DNA of 64,000 nt from Allobogoriella alba. GTDB taxonomy: Bacteria; Actinomycetota; Actinomycetes; Actinomycetales; Actinomycetaceae. The stretch spans positions 620,001-684,000 of the forward strand of contig NZ_JBHTCQ010000001.1 of assembly GCF_042665525.1 (NCBI RefSeq), in the 5' to 3' direction. Position 1 is the first letter of the stretch; every line of letters begins with the position of its first letter. The notes beneath the pieces are model-generated. The model saw nothing but the letters and a program-made list of their open reading frames with translations. It had not been told where the DNA came from and did not search any database. This document shows, one piece after another, positions 32,853 through 40,530 of this stretch. Position numbers and translations under genes: made by a program.

Positions 32853-32888
32853 GGCCTCCGGCATGCCCCGACGTCGGACCGGGGTCCC

Positions 32889-33890
32889 TCAGGTGGGAGG
32901 CGCCGTCGACTCACGCACCACGAGCTCGGTGGCGAGGTCGATCCGCGGCATCGTGAGCGTCTCCCCGGCCGCGAGCCGCACCAGCATCGTCGTGGCCACG
33001 TGCGCCATGTCCACCAGCGGCTGGCGGACGGTGGTGAGCCGCGGCGTGGTCCACGACGCGACCGAGAGGTCGTCGTAGCCGACGATCGACAGGTCCCCAG
33101 GCACGGAGAGGCCACGATCGCGCGCCGCCCGCACCAGACCCATGGCCTGCAGATCGTTACCGGCGAAGATCGCCGTCGGCCGGTCGGGCGTGTCCAGCAG
33201 CTGAAGGCCGCGGTCGTAGCCGCTCTCCGCGCTGAAGCGGCCGTCCCGCACGATCGTCGGGTCGACCGGGATGGCCGCCTCGTCCAACGCCGCTCGGTAC
33301 CCGTCCAGGCGCTGCCGGCTGCACATGACGTCCGGCGGACCTGTGATGACGCCGATCCTGCGGTGGCCGAGCTCGAGCAGGTGCCGGGTGGCGACCAGCC
33401 CGCCGTTCCAGTTCGCCGAGCCCACCGCGTGCACGCCAGCGGGCAGCTCACCGGCCGTGTCGACCACGACGAACGGGATGTTGCGCGTCTCGAGCTGCCG
33501 GCGCTGACCTGGATCCAGGTCCGACAGGACGAGGATGACGCCGAGCGGTCGCCTGGCGATCACGCCGTCGAGCCAGGTCTGCCGGGGCCGGTGCGCGCCG
33601 GCCAGCTCCGAGAGCACCACGTTCAGCCCGTTCTCGTGCGCCGCCCGCTCGACCCCGCGGATGATCTCCACGGCCCACGCGGAATCCAGCTCGTGGAACA
33701 CGAGATCCACCAGCCGCGAGCCGGCGGACCGGGAGGTGTTCCGGCGACGGTACTGATGCTTCTCGAGCACCTGCTCCACCCGTTGCCGGGTGGCCTGCGC
33801 GACGTCCGGGCGGCCGTTGAGGACCTTCGAGACGGTGGGCACCGAGACGCCGGCCTCCTCCGCGATCGTCGCGATGGTGGTGGTGCTCAT
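32889..33890 (-). CDS. LacI family transcriptional regulator 1
   Basis: 333 residues. The HTH is TIATIAEEAGVSVPTVSKVL with hinge NGRPDVAQATRQRVEQVLEK. The periplasmic-binding-like domain follows with VDLVFHELDSAWAVEIIRGV, GPPDVMCSRQRLDGYRAALD, AIFAGNDLQAMGLVRAARDR and LSIVGYDDLSVASWTTPRLT. Divergent from GH3. A CGAAA-CTC-TTTCG dyad lies 45 bp upstream of its start, and related half-sites occur before GH3 and the importer operon, so it is the likely xylan/xylo-oligosaccharide repressor of the downstream operons (inference). Confidence 0.93.
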   Translation of the reverse strand: MSTTTIATIAEEAGVSVPTVSKVLNGRPDVAQATRQRVEQVLEKHQYRRRNTSRSAGSRLVDLVFHELDSAWAVEIIRGVERAAHENGLNVVLSELAGAHRPRQTWLDGVIARRPLGVILVLSDLDPGQRRQLETRNIPFVVVDTAGELPAGVHAVGSANWNGGLVATRHLLELGHRRIGVITGPPDVMCSRQRLDGYRAALDEAAIPVDPTIVRDGRFSAESGYDRGLQLLDTPDRPTAIFAGNDLQAMGLVRAARDRGLSVPGDLSIVGYDDLSVASWTTPRLTTVRQPLVDMAHVATTMLVRLAAGETLTMPRIDLATELVVRESTAPPT

Positions 33891-33934
33891 CTCGGAAACG
33901 TCCTTGTCAATGGTCCGGCCACGCCAGTCTAGGG

Positions 33935-33947
33935 CGAAACTCTTTCG
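33935..33947. promoter_or_regulatory. LacI-type operator dyad upstream of regulator 1
   Basis: CGAAACTCTTTCG is a perfect 5-bp inverted repeat with a 3-bp centre. CGAAA/TTTCG half-sites are used by several actinobacterial LacI repressors of xylan genes. Confidence 0.55.
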
Positions 33948-34030
33948 AGATCGTACGGGTCGGACAACCTGCTGGTCGAGACCATACTTGGCGCAGATGT
34001 CCCGGGGGCACGGCTCGCCCCGGGTGGCAT

Positions 34031-34059
34031 TTGACGAGGGACATTCGCCTCTCTACTGT
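34031..34059 (+). promoter_or_regulatory. Promoter of the GH3 gene
   Basis: TTGACG at 34031-34036, a 17-bp spacer, then TACTGT at 34054-34059. Predicted start of transcription is near 34066, leaving a leader of about 100 bases that holds the operator-like dyad at 34090. Confidence 0.5.
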
Positions 34060-34089
34060 CCTGTTTCAGGGGCATTTTCGCCCTCGCCA

Positions 34090-34103
34090 GCGATAATTTT
34101 CGC
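34090..34103. promoter_or_regulatory. Operator-like dyad in the GH3 leader
   Basis: GCGATAATTTTCGC is a near-palindrome (12 of 14 positions). Its second half (ATTTTCGCC, 34096-34104) also occurs at 34074-34082, 22 bp upstream, about two helical turns. Related to the CGATAGTTTCG site at 36677. Confidence 0.5.
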
Positions 34104-34166
34104 CGTCGACTTCGCGGAGGCGGCACCGACGCTCGACCCACGGAGCCGTGGGACCCGGAGGCCGAC

Positions 34167-36491
34167 ATGACGGACGATCACGCGCCCACGCTCGCCGTGG
34201 AGCCGTGGCAGGACAGCCGCCGCCCCGTCGCGGAGCGGGTCGAGCACCTCGTGCAGCACATGACGCTGCGGGAGAAGACCTCGCAGCTCGTCGGCCTCTG
34301 GGTCGGTGCCGACGCCACCAACGGCGGCGTCGCCCCGTACCAGTCCGACCTCACCCGTGAGCCGCTCACCTGGGAGAACGTCATCGCCGACGGTCTCGGT
34401 CAGCTCACCAGGCCGTTCGGCACCACCCCGGTCGAGCCGGCCGCCGGGGCGCGTGGGCTGGCGCGGTCGCAGCGGGAGGTCGTCGCGGCCAACCGCTGGA
34501 ACATCCCTGCCCTCGTGCACGAGGAGTGCCTCGCCGGGTTCGCCGCCTGGAAGGCCACCGCCTACCCGGTGCCGCTCTCCTGGGGTGCTTCCTTCGACCC
34601 AGAGCTCGTCGGCGAGATGGCCCGCCGCATCGGCACCTCGATGCGGTCCGTCGGGGTCCACCAGGGCCTCGCGCCGGTCCTCGACGTGGTCCGCGACTAC
34701 CGGTGGGGCCGGGTCGAGGAGACCATCGGTGAGGACCCCTACCTCGTCGGCACCGTGGCCACGGCCTACGTCAAGGGCCTGCAGGACGGCGGCGTCCTCG
34801 CCACGCTCAAGCACTTCGCCGGCTACTCCGCCTCCCGTGCGGGCCGCAACCTGGCTCCCGTCTCGATGGGCCGCACCGAGCTCGCCGACGTCATCCTCCC
34901 GCCGTTCGAGATGGCGGTCGTGGAGGGCAAGGTCGGCTCGGTCATGCACTCCTACTCCGAGATCGACGGCGTCCCCTCGGCCGCGGACCGCGACCTGCTC
35001 ACCGGGCTGCTGCGCGAGACATGGGGGTTCGACGGCACCGTCGTCGCGGACTACTTCGGCGTGAAGTTCCTGCTCATGCTGCACGGGGTCGCCGGGACCG
35101 AGGCCGAGGCGGCGCACCTCGCGCTCAACGCCGGCGTCGACGTCGAGCTGCCCACCATCCACTGCTACGGCGAGCCCCTCGTGGAGGCGGTCGAGCGCGG
35201 CGAGATCGACGAGGCGCTCATTGACACGGCACTTCGTCGCGTCCTCGTTCAGAAGGCCGAGCTCGGGCTGCTGGACGCCGACTACGCTCCCGAGGTGCCC
35301 GACCCGGACGGCATCCGCCTCGACGACGCCGAGAGCCAGGACGTGGCGCTGCGGCTCGCGCGCGAGGGCATCGTCCTGGTCGACAACGACGGCACCCTGC
35401 CGCTGCGGCCGCAGACCCGGGTGGCACTCGTCGGCCCGCGCGCCGACGACGCCATGGCCATGCTCGGCTGCTACTCCTTCCCCGCGCACGTCGGCGTGCG
35501 TCACCCCGAGGCGGAGATCGGCATCGACATCCCCTCGGTGCTTCAGGAGCTGCGGGACCAGGTCGACGACGTCACCTACGCCCTGGGCTGCGAGGTGACC
35601 GGCGAGGACACCTCCGGCTTCGCCGCCGCGGTCGAGGCGGCGCGGGCGGCCGAGGTCGCCGTCGTCGCCGTCGGCGACCAGGCCGGCCTCTTCGGACGCG
35701 GCACCTCGGGCGAGGGGTGCGACGCGACCGACCTGCGTCTCCCCGGGGTCCAGGCGGACCTCGTCGAGGCGATCCTCGACACCGGTACCCCCGTGGTGCT
35801 GGTGCTGCTGACGGGCCGCCCCTATGCCGTCGGACCGTTGGTGGAGCGGGCCGCCGCGACGGTGCAGGCGTTCTTCCCCGGCCAGCTGGGCGGGCAGGCC
35901 CTCGCCGAGGTGCTCACCGGACGGACGAACCCCTCCGGACGTCTGCCGGTGAGCCTGCCTCGGAACGAGGGCGCCCAGCCCGGCACGTACCTGACCCAGC
36001 GGCTCGGGACGAAGACGGACGTGTCGAACATCGACCCCACGCCGCTGTTCCCGTTCGGGCACGGCCTGTCCTACACCACCTTCGCGTGGGAGGACGCCGC
36101 GTCCGACCGGACAGACTGGGCGGTCGACGGCGAGGCGAGTGTCGAGGTCACCGTGCGCAACACCGGCGAACGTGCCGGCACCGAGGTCGTCCAGCTCTAC
36201 CTGCACGACCCGGTCGCCTCCGTGACGCGACCGCTCGTGCGCCTGATCGGCTACACGCGGGTGCCGCTCGAGGCGGGGGAGGCGAGGCGCGTGCGGTTCA
36301 CCGTGCCGGCCGACGTCACGTCCTTCACCCTGCGGGACGGCCGCCGCGTGGTCGAGCCGGGCGACGTCGAGCTGCGGCTCGCCCGTTCCGCCGCCGACGT
36401 CGAGTCGGCCCTGCCGTTGCGGCTCGTCGGTGACCTGCGGGTCGTCGACCACACGCGGCGCCTGACCGTCGACGTGACCGTCGGATCGTGA
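34167..36491 (+). CDS. GH3 family beta-glycosidase (beta-xylosidase/beta-glucosidase)
   Basis: 774 residues, no signal peptide, so intracellular. TIM-barrel domain with PALVHEECLAGFAAWKATAY, GLAPVLDVVRDYRWGRVEET, ATLKHFAGYSASRAGRNLAP and the nucleophile Asp in GFDGTVVADYFGVK. The (alpha/beta)6 domain holds LAREGIVLVDNDGTLPL and GRGTSGEGCDATDLRLPGVQ with the acid/base-region Glu. A C-terminal fibronectin III-like domain (VEVTVRNTGERAGTEVVQLY) completes the usual GH3 layout and length. Position beside GH39/GH67 genes suggests exo-beta-xylosidase activity on imported oligosaccharides, but GH3 specificity cannot be read from motifs alone. Confidence 0.93.
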   Translation: MTDDHAPTLAVEPWQDSRRPVAERVEHLVQHMTLREKTSQLVGLWVGADATNGGVAPYQSDLTREPLTWENVIADGLGQLTRPFGTTPVEPAAGARGLARSQREVVAANRWNIPALVHEECLAGFAAWKATAYPVPLSWGASFDPELVGEMARRIGTSMRSVGVHQGLAPVLDVVRDYRWGRVEETIGEDPYLVGTVATAYVKGLQDGGVLATLKHFAGYSASRAGRNLAPVSMGRTELADVILPPFEMAVVEGKVGSVMHSYSEIDGVPSAADRDLLTGLLRETWGFDGTVVADYFGVKFLLMLHGVAGTEAEAAHLALNAGVDVELPTIHCYGEPLVEAVERGEIDEALIDTALRRVLVQKAELGLLDADYAPEVPDPDGIRLDDAESQDVALRLAREGIVLVDNDGTLPLRPQTRVALVGPRADDAMAMLGCYSFPAHVGVRHPEAEIGIDIPSVLQELRDQVDDVTYALGCEVTGEDTSGFAAAVEAARAAEVAVVAVGDQAGLFGRGTSGEGCDATDLRLPGVQADLVEAILDTGTPVVLVLLTGRPYAVGPLVERAAATVQAFFPGQLGGQALAEVLTGRTNPSGRLPVSLPRNEGAQPGTYLTQRLGTKTDVSNIDPTPLFPFGHGLSYTTFAWEDAASDRTDWAVDGEASVEVTVRNTGERAGTEVVQLYLHDPVASVTRPLVRLIGYTRVPLEAGEARRVRFTVPADVTSFTLRDGRRVVEPGDVELRLARSAADVESALPLRLVGDLRVVDHTRRLTVDVTVGS

Positions 36492-36499
36492 CCGCGGTG

Positions 36500-36538
36500 T
36501 CACCGAGGCGCGAAAGTTTCAGAAGCCGCCTCGTGTGA
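36500..36538 (+). terminator. Hairpin after GH3 with operator-like sequence in its loop
   Basis: CGAGGCG (36504-36510) pairs with CGCCTCG (36527-36533), extended by TCAC/GTGA with one bulged base. The 16-base loop contains CGAAAGTTTCA (36511-36521), a 10-of-11 match to a CGAAA-N-TTTCG operator. It may end the GH3 transcript, bind the LacI repressor, or both. Confidence 0.5.
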
Positions 36539-36624
36539 CCATGGGTCACCGGGATGCGAGGTGTGCCGTGCCTCGACTGGGCTTCGGGGGGTATCACATC
36601 TTGATCACGACGGCTGGCCTCGTC

Positions 36625-36653
36625 TTGACGTGATGTGGTAGGCCCCCTAATCT
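36625..36653 (+). promoter_or_regulatory. Promoter of the first sugar importer operon
   Basis: TTGACG (36625-36630), 17-bp spacer, TAATCT (36648-36653). This is the best sigma-70-like promoter in the window. Transcription should begin near 36660, with the CGATAGTTTCG operator just downstream. Confidence 0.65.
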
Positions 36654-36676
36654 TCGAAAACCCGCAGCGTCCGTAT

Positions 36677-36687
36677 CGATAGTTTCG
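36677..36687. promoter_or_regulatory. LacI-type operator downstream of the importer promoter
   Basis: CGATAGTTTCG, a CGAWA-N-TTTCG dyad with one mismatch, about 17 bases after the predicted transcription start. A repressor bound here would block elongation. It shares half-sites with 33935 and 36511. Confidence 0.55.
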
Positions 36688-36715
36688 GCACGGCGATCAC
36701 GACGAGGTGAGAAAC

Positions 36716-36757
36716 ATGCGCCGACCCGGACCCCTCGACCGGGTGCGTCTCCGGTGA
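36716..36757 (+). CDS. 13-codon leader ORF coupled to the importer permease
   Basis: ATG 36716 follows GAGGTGAG and encodes MRRPGPLDRVRLR then TGA. The stop overlaps the permease start as GTGA (GTG 36754, TGA 36755), and the permease start has no Shine-Dalgarno of its own. The arrangement suggests that ribosomes finishing the leader restart on the permease gene, which would set or regulate importer expression. Alternatively the permease could be translated from ATG 36716 only by frameshift, which is unlikely. Confidence 0.5.
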   Translation: MRRPGPLDRVRLR

Positions 36758-37761
36758 GCACGACGCGTACCCCGGCCCCTACCACGGAGGAGCCGCTCGC
36801 CGAGCCGGTGGCGCCCCCCGAACCCCCCTCGGCCCGTCGTGGCTGGCTGCGTCGTCACGCCGACGAGTGGCGCCTCGCGCTGCGCAAGGACTGGCGGCTC
36901 TACACCTTCCTCATCCTGCCGGTCGTGTGGCTGCTCATCTTCCGCTACACCCCGATGCTGGGGAACCTCGTCGCGTTCAATCGCTTCCGGCCCGGCAGCT
37001 CGATGTTCGGCGACGAGTGGGTCGGCTTCTACTACTTCGAGATGTTCATCCAGGACCCGATGTTCTGGCGGGTCTTCACCAACACGGTGATCCTGGGTGC
37101 GCTGACCCTGATCGTCGTCTTCCCGATGCCCATCGCGCTGGCGCTGATGCTCAACGAGCTCCGCTCACGGAAGTTCAAGCGGATCACCCAGACGATCACG
37201 TACCTGCCGCACTTCATGTCGATGGTGATCGTCGCCGGCTTCGTGTTCCAGCTGACGGCGGTCAACGGCACGGTCAACCAGATCGTCGAGGCGTTCGGCG
37301 GCGACGCCATCACCTTCATGCAGGAACCCGGGTGGTTCCGGCAGATCTACGTCTCCTCCGAGATCTGGCAGACGGTCGGCTTCGGCACGATCCTCTACCT
37401 GGCCGCCCTGACCACGATCGACGACCAGCTCTACGAGGCGGCCCGGATCGACGGGGCCAACCGGTGGCAGCAGACCTGGCACGTCACGATCCCCGGCCTC
37501 GTGCCCACCATCGTGGTGCTGCTGGTGCTGAACATCGGCACGTTCATGGCCGTCGGGTTCGAGAAGGTCCTGCTGCTGTACAACCCGCTGACGTATCCGA
37601 CGGCTGACGTCATCGCGACCTACGTCTACCGCGTGGCGCTGAACAGCGGGAACTTCTCCTACGGCGCGGCCATCGGGCTGTTCGAGGCCCTGATCGGCCT
37701 GATCCTCGTCCTCTCGGCCAACGCCGTCGCCCGGCGTGTGACGGGAGCGTCACTATGGTGA
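36754..37761 (+). CDS. ABC sugar importer permease (LplB-type)
   Basis: 335 residues from GTG 36754. A hydrophilic Pro-rich N-terminus precedes six membrane segments. LplB-type features are WRLYTFLILPVVWLLIFRYT, PMLGNLVAFNRFRPGSSMFG, and the EAA loop LYEAARIDGANRWQQTWHVT contacting the ATPase. Partner of the second permease (7-bp overlap) and of the large lipoprotein. LplB-LplC importers carry oligosaccharides such as aldotetrauronic acid or other uronate-containing fragments. No ATPase gene is adjacent, as is usual: a shared MsiK-like ATPase would serve it. Confidence 0.93.
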   Translation: MSTTRTPAPTTEEPLAEPVAPPEPPSARRGWLRRHADEWRLALRKDWRLYTFLILPVVWLLIFRYTPMLGNLVAFNRFRPGSSMFGDEWVGFYYFEMFIQDPMFWRVFTNTVILGALTLIVVFPMPIALALMLNELRSRKFKRITQTITYLPHFMSMVIVAGFVFQLTAVNGTVNQIVEAFGGDAITFMQEPGWFRQIYVSSEIWQTVGFGTILYLAALTTIDDQLYEAARIDGANRWQQTWHVTIPGLVPTIVVLLVLNIGTFMAVGFEKVLLLYNPLTYPTADVIATYVYRVALNSGNFSYGAAIGLFEALIGLILVLSANAVARRVTGASLW

Positions 37762-38678
37762 GCACGACCCCGCAGGTCCCCGACATCACGCGGGTCCGCA
37801 GCGTCCCGACCACCGTCAAGGACACGCCGTCCTACCGGGTGTTCCGGGTGGTCAACGGCACCGCACTCGTGGTCATCTGCGCGATCACCCTCTACCCGTT
37901 CATCAACCTGGTGGCGAAGGCGTTCAGCTCCCAGGGCGAGATCATGGCCGGGAACGTGAACCTGTGGCCACGGGGCTTCAACCTCACGACGCTGGAGTGG
38001 GTGTTCAACCAGGAGCGGTTCTGGACGGGGTACATGAACACCCTCATCCAGACGTTCGGTGGCACCGCGATCGCGATGGTGCTCACGACGACCATGGCCT
38101 ACGCCCTGGCGAAGAAGCACCTCAAGGGCCGGGCGTTCTTCATCGGCATGGTCGTGGTCACCATGTTCTTCAACGGCGGACTGGTCCCGAACTACCTGCT
38201 GATCTCCGGGCTCGGCTTCAAGAACACCGTGTGGGCGATCGTCATCCCCAACGCGATCAGCGCCTTCAACCTGCTCGTCATGAAGGCGTTCTTCGAGAAC
38301 TTCTCGAGCGAGCTGGAGGACGCGGCCGCCGTCGACGGACTCAGCACCTACGGCATCTTCTTCCGGATCGTGCTGCCGCTGTCGAAGGCGGTCATCGCCA
38401 CGATGATCCTCTTCTACGCCGTCGCGTTCTGGAACTCGTGGTTCCCCGCCATGCTCTACCTCAGCGACACGGATCTGCAGCCGGTGACCCTGTACCTGCG
38501 CAACCTGCTGTCCGGGGCCAGCGGTGCCGGGCGGGAGGCCGGCATGGAGGAGTCCCAGATCGGTGCCAACCTCCAGTCGGTGGCGATGCTGCTGACCGTC
38601 CTGCCGATCGTCTGCCTCTACCCCTTCGTCCAGAAGTACTTCGTCTCCGGCGTGATGCTCGGATCCGTGAAGGGGTGA
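37755..38678 (+). CDS. ABC sugar importer permease (LplC/YtcP-type)
   Basis: 307 residues. Begins 7 bp inside the preceding permease gene. It has six helices, the family segment VTMFFNGGLVPNYLLISGLG, the EAA loop ELEDAAAVDGLSTYGIFFRI, and the C-terminus YPFVQKYFVSGVMLGSVKG, the hallmark ending of this subfamily. Forms the membrane channel with the LplB-type subunit. Confidence 0.94.
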   Translation: MVSTTPQVPDITRVRSVPTTVKDTPSYRVFRVVNGTALVVICAITLYPFINLVAKAFSSQGEIMAGNVNLWPRGFNLTTLEWVFNQERFWTGYMNTLIQTFGGTAIAMVLTTTMAYALAKKHLKGRAFFIGMVVVTMFFNGGLVPNYLLISGLGFKNTVWAIVIPNAISAFNLLVMKAFFENFSSELEDAAAVDGLSTYGIFFRIVLPLSKAVIATMILFYAVAFWNSWFPAMLYLSDTDLQPVTLYLRNLLSGASGAGREAGMEESQIGANLQSVAMLLTVLPIVCLYPFVQKYFVSGVMLGSVKG

Positions 38679-38773
38679 GGCGGGTGCCGTGCCCGACGGC
38701 CCGTCGGGAGTCGACGAAGACGTCCACCGGACCGTCGTAGCGACGAGAATCCAACAACACGAGGAGAACAACG

Positions 38774-40441
38774 ATGATCACTCGCAGAAGGGCCATCGCG
38801 GGTCTCACCGCGTCGGCCGCGGGCATCACGCTGGCGGCGTGCTCGGTCGACACCGGGGGCGGCGGTGGTGGTGGCGGCGGTGGTGGTGGCGGCGAGGTCG
38901 ACATGGAGAGCCAGGTCGGCCACATGGAGGACTTCCAGGCCGGCACGACCTTCCGAGCCACCGAGCCGGTGGAGTTCAGCCTGCTCTACCGGGACCACGT
39001 CAACTACCCGTTCCAGGGCGACTGGCCGATCATCCAGCACCTCGAGGAGGACCAGAACGTCACGTTCCAGTACGAGAACGTGCCGCTGGAGGACATGGAG
39101 CAGCGGCGTTCGGTCCTCGTCTCCTCCGGGGACGCGCCGGACATCATGCCGGTGACGTACGCGGGTGATGAGACCCAGTTCGTCAGCGGCGGCGCGCTGC
39201 TGCCGATCTCGGAGTACGTGCAGTACATGCCCAACTTCCAGCAGAAGGTCGAGGAGTGGGGACTGCAGGCGGAGATCGAGCAGCAGACCCAGGAAGACGG
39301 CCGGTACTACATGATCCCCGGCCTCCACGAGGTGCCGATCCCGGGTGCCTACACCATCGTGATCCGGCAGGACCTGTGGGACGCCGCCGGCCTGGAGCAC
39401 CCGCGCACCTGGGACGAGTTCCAGGAGCAGCTGGTGACCATCCAGGAGGAGAACCCGGACCTGACCTACCCGTACACCGACCGCTGGTCCATCGACGGTC
39501 CCATCGAGGCCACGCTCAGTGCCGCCGCGCCGAACTTCGGCACGGTCGCCGGCTGGAGCTTCGGCGAGGGCCTGCAGTGGAACCAGGACGACGGCGAGTA
39601 CGTGTACGCCGGCGGGTCGGACGAGTACCGGTCGCTGGTCGAGTACTTCGCCGGCCTCGTCGAGGACGGCCTCCTCGACCCGGAGGCGATGACCCAGTCC
39701 GACGAGCAGGCAGAGCAGAAGTTCGCCTCCGGACAGGCGGCGGCGATCGGCGGCAGCGACCAGATCATCCTCGAGTACCGGCAGGCGTTCGAGGAGCTCG
39801 GGAACACGGAGGCGGAGCTGTCCCTCATCACCGTGCCGGGCGGCCCGGCCGGTGACTTCATCGCCGCGGGCTCGCGGCTGGAGTCCGGCCTGATGTTCTC
39901 GGCGCGGGCAGCGGAGCGGGACGACTTCCTGGCCATGCTGCAGTTCGTCGACTGGCTCTACTACTCCGACGAGGGCCTCGAGTTCGCCAAGTGGGGCGTC
40001 GAGGGCGAGACCTTCGAGCGGGAGGGTGACCAGCGCGTCCTGCACGAGGACATCAACTGGGGCCACATCAACCCCGGGGCGCCGCAGCTGCTGAACGCCG
40101 ACTACGGGTACTACAACGGCGTCTTCTCGCTGGCGCACGGCTCCACCGAGGAGCTCGACATGTCGATGCGCAGCGACGAGGCGGTCCAGTTCATCGAGGA
40201 CATGAACGCCGTCAAGGAGGAGCTCGAGCTGCCGCCGCCAGTCACGTACGACGAGATGGAGCAGGAGCAGGCCGGTCTGCAGCAGACCACGCTGCAGGAC
40301 ATGACCCGTCAGGCCACGGCCCAGTTCATCCTGGGCGAGCGCTCGCTGGAGGAGTGGGACGCTTGGGTGTCCGAGCTCGAAGGCGCGGGGATGAACGAGT
40401 ACGTCGAGCGGGCGAACTCCGCCGCCGGCGTCACCGAGTGA
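38774..40441 (+). CDS. Sugar-binding lipoprotein of the LplA type
   Basis: 555 residues. The signal peptide MITRRRAIAGLTASAAGITL ends in a lipobox, LAAC. The RR after the start suggests Tat export. The mature protein begins with SVDTGGG and a run of 13 Gly, a flexible tether from the membrane. PPDIMPVTYAG-like substrate cleft and large size match the solute-binding proteins of LplB-LplC systems, which bind longer or uronic-acid-bearing oligosaccharides. AGGAGAA precedes ATG 38774. A strong hairpin follows 17 bases after the stop. Confidence 0.93.
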   Translation: MITRRRAIAGLTASAAGITLAACSVDTGGGGGGGGGGGGGEVDMESQVGHMEDFQAGTTFRATEPVEFSLLYRDHVNYPFQGDWPIIQHLEEDQNVTFQYENVPLEDMEQRRSVLVSSGDAPDIMPVTYAGDETQFVSGGALLPISEYVQYMPNFQQKVEEWGLQAEIEQQTQEDGRYYMIPGLHEVPIPGAYTIVIRQDLWDAAGLEHPRTWDEFQEQLVTIQEENPDLTYPYTDRWSIDGPIEATLSAAAPNFGTVAGWSFGEGLQWNQDDGEYVYAGGSDEYRSLVEYFAGLVEDGLLDPEAMTQSDEQAEQKFASGQAAAIGGSDQIILEYRQAFEELGNTEAELSLITVPGGPAGDFIAAGSRLESGLMFSARAAERDDFLAMLQFVDWLYYSDEGLEFAKWGVEGETFEREGDQRVLHEDINWGHINPGAPQLLNADYGYYNGVFSLAHGSTEELDMSMRSDEAVQFIEDMNAVKEELELPPPVTYDEMEQEQAGLQQTTLQDMTRQATAQFILGERSLEEWDAWVSELEGAGMNEYVERANSAAGVTE

Positions 40442-40457
40442 TCCCTACCTGACCCGC

Positions 40458-40496
40458 CGGGCCGGCGGCCGCAGCCCCTGAGCGGTCGCCGGCCCG
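40458..40496 (+). terminator. Strong hairpin between the binding-protein gene and GH39
   Basis: A 15-bp stem (40458-40472 with 40482-40496, one G-T pair) around a 9-base loop, no U-tract. After binding-protein genes such hairpins usually protect the upstream mRNA or partly terminate, giving high lipoprotein and lower enzyme levels. Confidence 0.7.
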
Positions 40497-40530
40497 TCAT
40501 CTGTCCATCCCGCAGAGGAACACGTCGATC

